Notes under the pieces: model-generated | Told to the model about the DNA's origin: nothing | What the model saw: only the letters and a program-made list of their open reading frames with translations | The model's database searches: none | Assembly: GCA_029855985.1 (NCBI GenBank) | Contig: JAGSHR010000158.1 | Span: 1-9,199 of the forward strand | DNA from: Candidatus Njordarchaeota archaeon | GTDB lineage: Archaea > Thermoproteota > JANJXX01 > Panguiarchaeales > Panguiarchaeaceae | Direction: 5' to 3' | Length of the DNA: 9,199 nt | Translations under genes and position numbers: made by a program | Part shown: piece after piece, positions 1 to 7,600 of the stretch | How the letters are laid out: each line of letters begins with the position of its first letter | Position numbering within the stretch: position 1 is the stretch's first letter

Positions 1-8
1 CATTTAAG

Positions 9-803
9 TTGTTTGTTCAACTACTAATTAAAATCAGGAGGAGCGAATTCAAGCATAATGAGTTGAATACTATGCTACCGACAACAAGAGATGGACTAGT
101 TTACCCTATTGGTTCTCTATCGGTTTTCGTGAAGTTTATAATACCTGTCCCAAGAAACATTTGGTACGTCTTGCATAGGAAAATTACAATTCTATTAACT
201 TCAAAACTCTTCGTCAAGAAAACTAAAACTTGTACTTTCCCCGGTATTACAACACCAACATATTCTTTTCGTAGTTTTTGTTATCTAGTCTTAGGTAACT
301 CAAGGATATTAATACTCGGAAAAAAGGATGATGAGAGAGTTTTATTTGATGTTAGACACACTTTTTCTCATACAGAGATGCGCGCGGTTGTTTATTACCC
401 TTCCACGAAACAAATAAATTATGGCATATACTCTAGAGATGTCGTTATCGAAAAGCTTAACCAAGTATTAGAAGAATTGGAGATAAAGAGGTTTAATTTG
501 AAAATCCCAGAAAAAGCTAATGTTGAAATTGTTAGAGTCATAAGCCCAGAAATGACTCTTTTCTATGTTAATAGACTCATACGGGACATAGAAACGTTCG
601 AGGTAATAGATGGTAAGTTTGCGCAATTTCAAGTAAAAGTATTGAACGTATCAGGGAACGTTGTTATAAAACTAATATCGACTCCAGTACCCATTGATAA
701 GATAACCCCTGTTGTCGACGAGGGCAAAAAAATTCTAATTGATGGTTTAGATATACGAAGCATGATAAACGAAGAAAAACAAAAACAACAAACAGAAAAT
801 TAA
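9..803 (+). CDS. Unrecognised protein, 264 codons, true start uncertain
   Basis: I do not recognise this protein. The frame is open to the left edge of the window, so the TTG at 9 is only the first possible start seen. The gene may begin outside the window, or at in-frame TTG 63 or ATG 72; none of these has a well-placed ribosome binding site (an AGGAGG at 36-41 is 21 nt or more from them). Residues 35-105 are rich in hydrophobic and aromatic residues but broken by charges, so I do not call a membrane helix. The middle (about 105-165) alternates short strands and a likely helix, and the C-terminus (about 252-264) is a polar tail rich in Glu, Lys and Gln. There are only two cysteines (75 and 91) and no obvious catalytic motif. 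It ends 109 nt before the amrS-like gene on the same strand, which has its own TATA box, so it is probably a separate transcript. Its length and clean stop argue for a real gene, but no function can be offered. Confidence 0.5.
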   Translation: MFVQLLIKIRRSEFKHNELNTMLPTTRDGLVYPIGSLSVFVKFIIPVPRNIWYVLHRKITILLTSKLFVKKTKTCTFPGITTPTYSFRSFCYLVLGNSRILILGKKDDERVLFDVRHTFSHTEMRAVVYYPSTKQINYGIYSRDVVIEKLNQVLEELEIKRFNLKIPEKANVEIVRVISPEMTLFYVNRLIRDIETFEVIDGKFAQFQVKVLNVSGNVVIKLISTPVPIDKITPVVDEGKKILIDGLDIRSMINEEKQKQQTEN

Positions 804-874
804 CTAACAGAGAAAAACATTACCTAAATCTTGTCGTTAAGTACAACTTGAATTCAGATCACGTATCATTGAAT

Positions 875-884
875 CTATATATTA
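875..884 (+). promoter_or_regulatory. TATA box for the AmrS-like gene
   Basis: CTATATATTA is centred about 33 nt before the TTG start at 913. With the usual archaeal spacing, transcription would start near 905 and leave a very short leader. A weak GGGG-type ribosome binding site at 900-904 precedes the TTG. The rest of the 109-nt spacer (804-912) shows no clear T-rich terminator for the upstream gene. Confidence 0.5.
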
Positions 885-912
885 TTACCCAAATTCGCAG
901 GGGGTTATCCTA

Positions 913-2001
913 TTGAAAGAAGCTATCCTGTATAAAAAAATCGACGATAAAATAGTTGTTTGTACAGCGTGCCCTCGATACTGCAAATTAAAACCAGGAC
1001 AAATCGGTGCTTGTGGTGTTCGAGGAAACATTAACGGTAAACTCTTTCTCTTAAACTATGGCTTAATAATTACTGCGCATATTGATCCCATAGAGAAAAA
1101 ACCTCTAACTCACTTCATGCCTGGAAGCTCGGTTTTCTCTATCGCTACCACCGGTTGTAACTGGATGTGCAAATATTGCCAAAACTTTGACATAAGCCAA
1201 AGAAGAAAAGTTGAAGGCTGGGAGGTCACACCAGAGTTCCTAGTTAAGCTTGCCAAAGAATTTGGAGCAGACGGTTTTGCCTATACATACAACGAACCAA
1301 CAATTTTTATTGAATTCGCTTACGATGTAGGAAAATTAGCCCACAAAGAGGGGATGTTCAATACTTTTGTTACAAATGGTTACATGACACCTGAAGCCGT
1401 TAATGTTGCTGCAAAGTTCTTGGATGCTGCAACAGTAGACTTTAAGGGGAACGGAAATAAGAAATTTTTACAAAAATACGCTGGCGTGTCTGGACCTGAA
1501 CCCATATTTGAAACCTTGATTGAACTTAAAAAGAGAGGGGTTTTCATAGAGATAACGGATCTAGTTGTACCAAATATTGGTGATAATCTTGAAGACGCTA
1601 GAAAACTAGCTAGATTTATCGTGGATAACTTGGGACCTGAAACACCCCTACATTTCCTAAGATTTCATCCAGATTACCTAATGAGAGACGTTCATCCAAC
1701 TCCCGTTGAGTTACTGGAGAAACACTGGAAGGTCGCGAAGGAAGAAGGACTACACTATGTTTACATTGGGAATGTTCCTGGTCATCCTCTTGAAAATACT
1801 TATTGCCCAAAATGCGGTAGGAAAGTAGTTGGAAGACTTGGTTTTCACATTGTTGAATGGAACCTTGACGAAGAAAATAGATGCAAGTTCTGTGGGCATA
1901 AGATAAATATTAAGGGTAAACTAAATCCAAATTTTGATAAAGATAGGTTTGTTTATGTCCCCATAAACCTTTATTCCCGATATAAACGCGTTGATGTTTA
2001 A
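913..2001 (+). CDS. amrS: AmmeMemoRadiSam system radical SAM enzyme (AmrS family)
   Basis: This 362-residue protein matches the AmrS family of radical SAM enzymes (COG1180, related in sequence to pyruvate formate-lyase activating enzymes). The N-terminus has a cysteine cluster, CTACPRYC plus a later GACGVR (Cys17, 20, 24, 34), typical of this family. The catalytic motif is GCNWMCKYC, with Cys82, Cys86 and Cys89 spaced CX3CX2C to hold the 4Fe-4S cluster that cleaves S-adenosylmethionine. YTYNEPT (125-131), FVTNGY (152-157) and DFKG (176-179) follow as in the family. The C-terminus carries two CxxC pairs (Cys298/301 and Cys324/327), a likely zinc-ribbon. The family usually travels with AMMECR1 and Memo-like proteins, but neither is in this window, and the substrate is not something I can state. 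The TTG start is chosen because it sits just after a G-rich ribosome binding site and starts the conserved N-terminal region at the right distance. The stop overlaps that of the convergent gene by 4 nt. Confidence 0.93.
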   Translation: MKEAILYKKIDDKIVVCTACPRYCKLKPGQIGACGVRGNINGKLFLLNYGLIITAHIDPIEKKPLTHFMPGSSVFSIATTGCNWMCKYCQNFDISQRRKVEGWEVTPEFLVKLAKEFGADGFAYTYNEPTIFIEFAYDVGKLAHKEGMFNTFVTNGYMTPEAVNVAAKFLDAATVDFKGNGNKKFLQKYAGVSGPEPIFETLIELKKRGVFIEITDLVVPNIGDNLEDARKLARFIVDNLGPETPLHFLRFHPDYLMRDVHPTPVELLEKHWKVAKEEGLHYVYIGNVPGHPLENTYCPKCGRKVVGRLGFHIVEWNLDEENRCKFCGHKINIKGKLNPNFDKDRFVYVPINLYSRYKRVDV

Positions 2002-2339
2002 TCTATACTGTGATCGATCGCCTCTAACCAAGGACCAAGAAAGTGCTCCATATACTCCCTATCAACATCGTATACCTCATTGAACTCCCTAATGTACATT
2101 TTCTCTATCACTAATATCCCTTCTCTTAACTTTCCTTCAATTATGATTGTCACGTTCGCTTTATCGTCAAAATGGTTTAAAGCGTCTGGGTTCAAAGGAT
2201 GAAAACGTATTTCAACTTTGTCTTCAATAACATCGATCTCAAATCCCTCTACTTCCTCTGCATATTTGGTGAATTTGACAAAATCTATTTTTATCTCCAA
2301 CTCTTTTTCACTCCCAAGCAAGCTTAACAATCTATACAT
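1998..2339 (-). CDS. Unrecognised small acidic protein, 113 residues
   Basis: I do not recognise this protein. It is small, soluble and acidic, with no cysteine and no membrane helix. The middle alternates charged and hydrophobic residues in a pattern typical of beta strands (about 13-21, 32-46 and 62-81, including VTIIIEG), and the C-terminal third is probably helical with an aromatic and acidic stretch (EYMEHFLGPW, about 94-103). The ATG lies about 27 nt from the centre of the TATA element in the divergent spacer, the distance expected for a leaderless transcript, and no ribosome binding site precedes it. That promoter, and the neat fit between amrS and the spacer, support a real gene. Its neighbours (AmrS-like radical SAM enzyme and RidA) both belong to general metabolism, but this gives no specific role. 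Confidence 0.72.
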   Translation of the reverse strand: MYRLLSLLGSEKELEIKIDFVKFTKYAEEVEGFEIDVIEDKVEIRFHPLNPDALNHFDDKANVTIIIEGKLREGILVIEKMYIREFNEVYDVDREYMEHFLGPWLEAIDHSID

Positions 2340-2362
2340 AATTATTGAATGAGAAAAGAGCC

Positions 2363-2370
2363 TTATATAA
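2363..2370. promoter_or_regulatory. Palindromic TATA box shared by two divergent genes
   Basis: TTATATAA is its own reverse complement and lies in the 70-nt spacer between the minus-strand 113-codon gene (ATG at 2339) and the plus-strand ridA (TTG at 2410). Its centre is about 27 nt from the former start, as for a leaderless transcript, and about 43 nt from the latter, leaving a leader of roughly 18 nt that includes the ribosome binding site. The purine-rich GAAAAGAG just to its left would act as a BRE for the rightward promoter. Confidence 0.55.
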
Positions 2371-2397
2371 AATAGATATGAATATAACGATTAACCT

Positions 2398-2403
2398 AGG
2401 TGA
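2398..2403 (+). promoter_or_regulatory. Ribosome binding site fixing the TTG start of ridA
   Basis: AGGTGA, a near-perfect match to the archaeal Shine-Dalgarno sequence, ends 6 nt before the TTG at 2410. It settles the start of ridA, which lacks an ATG near the family's usual N-terminus. Confidence 0.75.
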
Positions 2404-2409
2404 ACTATT

Positions 2410-2793
2410 TTGGTTAAAGAAATAGTCTACACAGAAAAAGCTCCAAAACCCATTGGTCCATACTCACAAGCTGTCAAAGTTGGAAACACAATCTATCTTT
2501 CTGGACAGATACCCATTGACCCCAACACAAACGAAGTTGTTTTAGGGGATATCGCAACCCAAACTAAAAGAGTGCTAGATAACATAAAGGCAGTATTGGA
2601 AGCTGCAGGCTACTCCCTAAGCGATGTAGTAAAGGTCACAGTTTTCTTGAAAGACTTGAAGTTGTTTAATGAATTCAATGAAGTATATGGTGAGTACTTT
2701 AAGGATAAGCCTCCTGCCAGAACAACTGTTGAGGTTTCAAATCTCCCTAAGGGAGTACTAATAGAGATAGATGCTATTGCTGTTAAAGATTAG
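2410..2793 (+). CDS. ridA: RidA family reactive enamine/imine deaminase
   Basis: This 127-residue protein is a full-length member of the RidA (YjgF/YER057c/UK114) family. These small soluble proteins form trimers and, in studied members, hydrolyse reactive enamine or imine intermediates released by pyridoxal phosphate enzymes such as threonine dehydratase, giving 2-oxo acids and ammonia. Visible family marks are GPYSQAV (16-22) near the N-terminus, YLSGQIP (29-35), the helix with [10 protein letters not shown] (58-67), VVKVTVFL (73-80), and the signature PPARTTVEV (101-109). Arg104 in that signature is the residue that binds the substrate carboxylate in active members, and Glu119 in the final strand matches the conserved glutamate, so an active deaminase is likely. 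The start is a TTG placed 6 nt after AGGTGA. It is transcribed away from the 113-codon gene and converges on the transporter operon, leaving only 20 nt between the stop codons. No partner enzyme is next to it. Confidence 0.95.
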   Translation: MVKEIVYTEKAPKPIGPYSQAVKVGNTIYLSGQIPIDPNTNEVVLGDIATQTKRVLDNIKAVLEAAGYSLSDVVKVTVFLKDLKLFNEFNEVYGEYFKDKPPARTTVEVSNLPKGVLIEIDAIAVKD

Positions 2794-2801
2794 CGTTATA
2801 G

Positions 2802-2806
2802 AAAAA
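2802..2806 (-). terminator. Possible oligo-T terminator of the transporter operon
   Basis: Just past the stop of the kinase-fold gene the minus strand reads TTTTT within the 20-nt spacer separating it from ridA. Archaeal RNA polymerase commonly stops at short U-runs without a hairpin. The run is short, so this is only a candidate. Confidence 0.3.
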
Positions 2807-2813
2807 TTATAGT

Positions 2814-3482
2814 TTATAGGGATTGGTCTCCTAGTCTAATAACATTCTTAAAAGATTCCAACTTTTTTTCAAAGAAATCCTTAAGTCTTGGTTTTATCTC
2901 TATTTTCTCCATGAATCCTCTTTCAACCCAATACCAAACATTATCTAACTTTACGGTATTAGACATGGAGAATACAATCTTTTCACATATTCTTACACGT
3001 TTTTCTATTGAGAGAGGAAAATTAAGTACCATTAAGTTCTGGCAGAGGTAACCAATTGATTGCTCTATAGGCCCTATATCCAAATCTTCTAAGTCTACAC
3101 AGTATAAATCTCCATTTGTATTAATTATGAAGTTTCTAAGGTTTGGATCCTTGTTAATTAAACTAGTTTTACTTTTTAGTTTTTCCAACCACTTTGCGAT
3201 AAGTAGACAGAAGCTTAATGTATCGTTCTCAATGCTTTTCCCTTCTTTAACACCATTAGCTAACAATTCTGCAACATTTTTGCCCCTTATGTATTTGCGG
3301 ACAACAGTGTCCCCTACAAGAATGTAAGGTTCTGGTACTTTCAAACCCAAATTACTTAGATTCATTAAGTGTTTGAATTCGTTTTTGGCCTTTTCTGAAT
3401 GCTTATACTTCTTTATTACGACTTCGTCTTTTAGTATTAGTAAAATGTTTCCTTTATGCGTCTTGATACTTCTCATCATCAT
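2814..3482 (-). CDS. Small kinase-fold protein (protein kinase-like/APH-like), last gene of transporter operon
   Basis: This 222-residue protein shows the layout of a compact protein-kinase-like fold. In order: a short beta-rich N-lobe with a probable ATP-binding lysine in VVIKKYK (Lys24 or Lys25); a helix with Glu35 in a KNEFKHLMNLSNLGLKVPEP-type stretch (33-52), as in APH, RIO and lipopolysaccharide kinases; a hinge with VVRKYIRGK (60-68); a catalytic loop DPNLRN with Asp112 and Asn117; and a metal-binding segment CVDLED with Asp130 (or Asp133). The usual HGD is replaced by NKD and the glycine-rich loop is weak. It is shorter than most APH enzymes and close in size to Bud32 or KdkA, but lacks their motifs. 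Its ATG overlaps the ATPase stop in ATGA, preceded by a GGTGGA ribosome binding site (3489-3494), so it is translated with the transporter. Three ATG codons in a row (3474-3482) blur the exact start. A role as a kinase for the imported solute, or as a regulator, is inference. Confidence 0.75.
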   Translation of the reverse strand: MMMRSIKTHKGNILLILKDEVVIKKYKHSEKAKNEFKHLMNLSNLGLKVPEPYILVGDTVVRKYIRGKNVAELLANGVKEGKSIENDTLSFCLLIAKWLEKLKSKTSLINKDPNLRNFIINTNGDLYCVDLEDLDIGPIEQSIGYLCQNLMVLNFPLSIEKRVRICEKIVFSMSNTVKLDNVWYWVERGFMEKIEIKPRLKDFFEKKLESFKNVIRLGDQSL

Positions 3483-4603
3483 GGCGAATCCACCACGATT
3501 AATCTCCCAATATTAAAACCTGTTTTCGGGTCGAATACTGGAAATTTGGTAGAGCTCCCTTCCTCAGCTTTAACCTTTAAACCTATGTGATCACCCACTT
3601 GCCACCGATTTTTTGTGTCTTGTATCACCCTAATGATCCCCGCAGAGCTAATAACATAATATGTGACCTCGTGGTACTTTTCCTCAATCATTGCTATCTC
3701 GGATTCATCTCCCTGGGTTAAATATAACTCGCTTGGTGGAAATCCAACTATAATTTTGCTTTCAAGACTTTCAAAACCGTTATAATCCAATTTGAGTTTT
3801 CCACTAAACTTTATTATGTCCCCACAATTCACATTGACTGCCTCTCCTTTTCGTTCTATCTCGCACTCTATTAGGTTTAGTTTCGGGTTCCCAGCAAATT
3901 TTGCCACCATAATGTTGTTTGGATTTTCCAATATGTCTCTTGGCGAACCAACTTGAACAATCTTTCCCAAGTAGAGCACACCTATTCTATCCCCTAGACT
4001 AAATGCTTCTGATTGATCATGAGTCACGTAAACCATCGTAACACCCAACTTTCTTTTAATCTTGGTTATCTCCAGCATTAACTCTTCTCTTAAACTTACA
4101 TCTAAATCGCTTAAGGGTTCATCTAATAAGATTACCTTGGGCTTTCTAATTAACGCTTTCGCCAGCGCAACTCTTTTTTTCTCTCCCCCACTCAACATTT
4201 CGGGATACTTCTCAAGTAGATCACCTATTTTGAGTAACTCAACAACTTCTTGATATCTTTCGTAGACTTCGTTTGAAAGTTGTTTAGCGTAAACACCTTT
4301 TTTAAAAGCAAAAAGGATATTGTCCCTCACTGTTAGATGAGGGTAAAGCACTGTTGTTTGAAAAACCATAGCAACGTTTCTTTCGTGGGGAGGCTTCATG
4401 TTTACGATCTCGTCACCAATAAATATTTTCCCTCCATTGGGTTCTTCTAACCCCGCGATTATTCTAAGTAACGTTGTTTTTCCCGATCCAGATGGACCTA
4501 ATAGAACGAAAAGCTCTCCATCCTCTATCTCAAGGTTAATATTATCTAACACGACATGGTCACCAAATGTTTTAGAAACATTTTCAAGTTTGATGCTTAC
4601 CAT
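3479..4603 (-). CDS. MalK/UgpC-type ABC transporter ATPase
   Basis: This 374-residue protein is a complete CUT1-type sugar transporter ATPase, nearly the length of E. coli MalK. The nucleotide-binding domain has Walker A GPSGSGKT (36-43), the Q-loop glutamine (Gln82) in VFQTTVLYPHLTV, the signature LSGGEKKR (137-144), Walker B VILLDE (157-162), the D-loop SDLD (165-168) and the switch histidine in THD (His195). The signature has Glu where most MalK proteins have Gln. From about 237 a C-terminal OB/TOBE-like domain begins with GNPKLNLIE, as in MalK and UgpC, where it serves dimerisation and regulation. It works at the inner face of the membrane, and as a homodimer would power the fused permease encoded just before it. 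The ATG is fixed by AGGTGA 9 nt upstream. It overlaps the permease gene by 7 nt and the kinase-fold gene by 4 nt. The transported substrate cannot be told from the ATPase. Confidence 0.95.
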   Translation of the reverse strand: MVSIKLENVSKTFGDHVVLDNINLEIEDGELFVLLGPSGSGKTTLLRIIAGLEEPNGGKIFIGDEIVNMKPPHERNVAMVFQTTVLYPHLTVRDNILFAFKKGVYAKQLSNEVYERYQEVVELLKIGDLLEKYPEMLSGGEKKRVALAKALIRKPKVILLDEPLSDLDVSLREELMLEITKIKRKLGVTMVYVTHDQSEAFSLGDRIGVLYLGKIVQVGSPRDILENPNNIMVAKFAGNPKLNLIECEIERKGEAVNVNCGDIIKFSGKLKLDYNGFESLESKIIVGFPPSELYLTQGDESEIAMIEEKYHEVTYYVISSAGIIRVIQDTKNRWQVGDHIGLKVKAEEGSSTKFPVFDPKTGFNIGRLIVVDSP

Positions 4604-7600
4604 TTCTCGTTTTCACCTCTCCTCAATCTAAACCCCCAAATTAACCTATCGCTTATCAATAAATAAAGCACGAAGAGTGGTAACATGGATATGATCGAGC
4701 CTGCAGCAAAAAGACCCCAATGGCTTAGAGTGGAACCTGGTTCTCCCAAGTATTGATATAGTTTCACTGAAACAGGGTAAAATGATGGATTAAACAGTAG
4801 CACGTATGGTAATAGAAAACTTTGCCATGTTGAAATGAATAGATTGATTACCACAAAGATTATCCCGCTAATCATTAATGGGAAATCCAAATTGACCAGT
4901 ATACTTAAACCGTTTAACCCGTCAATTTTTGCTGTATCATTGAGCTCCTTAGGTATGGACTTCAAGAACCCCATGGTGAAATAAAGAGTATAAATCGAAG
5001 TGTGCATAACCATAACAAGGGCTACACCTAAGTAAGAATCTATTAACCCCAAATAAAATAACATGACGAACAACGGTGCCAATGTAACAATACCCGTGAA
5101 AATTTTAGTTATAACAAATGCATCTAATATTCTTTCCCCACCTTTAATCTTAATTTCGTGGATAACGAATGCAGATACCAAGCCTAAGGGCAATCCAATT
5201 AATATCGACAGAGAGGAAATTATAATCGAGTTCAATATGTTAAGGGCGAACTCATCATTGAGAACTTCTTGAAAATGGATAAAACTAGGATAGGGTGGAA
5301 TTACGCCAGTGGGCACCAACCTTTCAAGTGGATCTAGGGATATCCACACTATGACCCATAGGGGCAGGATTATGAAGAAAGAATAATATGACAGTGTCAA
5401 GTACCCTATTGAGTGCAGTATTTTCGCTAAAAACCTTCTTGAATCAATAAGAATTACAATGTTTACAAGAGACAAAAGCACAGCTACGAGGCAAAGAGTA
5501 AACCTAAAAAGGTAGCCCTGAATAAACATAGATGAGAATGCAACAACACCATAAGATAAAACAGAGATTATAAGCAAATGTTTAATTCTTTTACCGAGAA
5601 TATATGAAAACCACCCAACTAGGGACGCAAGAGAGATCAATAAGTTTAAACCAAAAATAATAGGCAAAGAAATTAAGATTCCTGTTGAGATAGTGATAAG
5701 AAAATCGATATCGTTCATTACGTCGACAGCGTTCAAAAAGTAATGGGAAATATTAATGGGTTGAAGCACCTTTGCACGATTATAAAGAAAGGCAATGAAT
5801 GTTCCAATGAAGGTGAAGTCAAAAGCAAACCAGAGTTCATAAACAGTTAGTTGGTAAAGTATTGCTGAGAAGTGAATAATAAACAATAAATCCGTTAAAA
5901 TTGTGTCTATTTCCCAATTTCTACTCTTAGAAAAGATGAGCAACATTGAGAGGAATATTAAAATCGCATGAAGACCTGGGAGAGCTAGTACATCAAAGTA
6001 TCTGCCTGACAAGAATGGCCCTATACCAAATAACAAACCAAGCGAGGCGTACAAGAATAACTCTTTTCCGTTTCCCTTATAAGGCGATCGTTTGAGAGGT
6101 TTGAAAAACACCAACCATATTGTGTAAAATATTAGATTAACTATCGAACCAAAAATCGAGTACGCTGAAGCTAGACCAATTTCCCTCCACTGGTAGAATG
6201 CCCTAAAAATAAATATACTGAATGTTGTTGTAGCACCTACAACGCCATATTCTGATATACCATAATTCAGGATTGGTTCACCTGCTGTTATGAAAAACGC
6301 TACTTCAAAACCGCTTAACATTTTCAGGAGATCCAGAACTAACAGAGGCATTATGGCGGGTTTAATGTACGGCCAAATAACTTCTTTTAATATGACGTGT
6401 TCTGGTAGGCCGTCAATCTTAGCGAGTTCTATATGTTCTTTTGGAACCGTTATCAAAATTGAGTATATCGCTAGAATTAAAAACGAAGAACCTGTAACAG
6501 CTTCGACAAATATTGTAGTGAGAAATGCTTGGTAAGGATCTGTTCTTATTGCTGGTGTGAAACCAAATAACACTTTAGCTAGAGAATCACCGCTTAACCC
6601 CCATATTATTGATCTCCAAGCATTTATGAGAATGTACCCAGGTATTAGCCAAGGCAGCATAACTAGAAGCATAAAAAACTTTTTACCGATTCTTATTTTC
6701 CATATTGCATAGGCTATCACTAAGCCAATGATCATGTGAACTAGAGCGGCAAGGAATGCCCAAACAATTGTGGTTACAAATACTATGCTTATCAGATTAT
6801 TTGATAATATTAGTGAGAAGTTTTCGAAGCCTATGTAGCGAGGGATTTCTCCATAGCCCATACTGAAACGCGTGAAGGAGAGATAAACACCATAAATAAT
6901 GGGGTAAACATCCATAAGAAATAACAATAATAAAAGCGGTAAAACGAGAATGGAAGCCCCAATATTTCGATTGTTTTTATATAGAAAAAACGCAAGGATT
7001 ACCAAGTAGAACATAAATGAGGGCATAAACCCAAATAACACAGCATTTATGCTTGAGATATCCTTAGCGTTCTCAAATTCTACCTTTGTTTTGATGCTAC
7101 TCAAGTGGAAACTATCGACAATAGAGAACACCTGAACTCTTAGGCTACTATCATTTAGACTAAAACTCGCTTCATAAAGTTTTACAATAAGAGAGTAATC
7201 AGATGCGCTTCTTAACCCTGTTATATTGACAATCAAAGCCACTGATGTTTTTGGAACGACAAAGAGGCTATTATTCCTTGGAACATAGTGCGCTGAACCC
7301 CATGTACCATTTTCTTTATAAAAAACCCAACCAAGGATCTGACTAGGATAACTATGGAACAGTTCTCGTTCCAATAGTGAAATTTTGTATGAAGTCACCG
7401 TGAGGTTTCCCTGGACAACAGAAATATCAATAAAATTGAAATCACCACTAGAAGTATTCAAAGAAATTATTATACTATGTGAATTAACTCTAACTATGTT
7501 AACAGGGCTATCAGTAGACGCGCTTGTCTCTCCGAATACAGATATAAACCCGTGTAAAGTGAAAAGAAACAATAAAAAAATAAAAACAGCAAGTTTTTGT

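Noticed and set aside
36..60. AGGAGG ribosome binding site followed by ATG at 58
   Set aside because: The ATG at 58 meets a stop after two codons (ATG AGT TGA), and other in-frame starts are too far away for the site to act.
1616..1810. Short minus-strand frame inside the AmrS-like gene
   Set aside because: It lies wholly within a conserved radical SAM gene on the other strand and has no supporting signals.
3127..3327. Short plus-strand frame opposite the kinase-fold gene
   Set aside because: It overlaps the catalytic-loop coding region of a gene locked into the operon by an ATGA overlap.
2814..3482. Kinase-fold protein as Bud32 (KEOPS complex)
   Set aside because: It lacks the HGDLTT-type catalytic loop and glycine-rich motifs of Bud32, and it sits in a transporter operon rather than beside Kae1.
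4062..4631. Two short open frames on the plus strand opposite the ATPase gene
   Set aside because: They are antisense to well-supported Walker and signature motifs, have low-complexity Ser-rich translations, and show no promoter or ribosome binding site.
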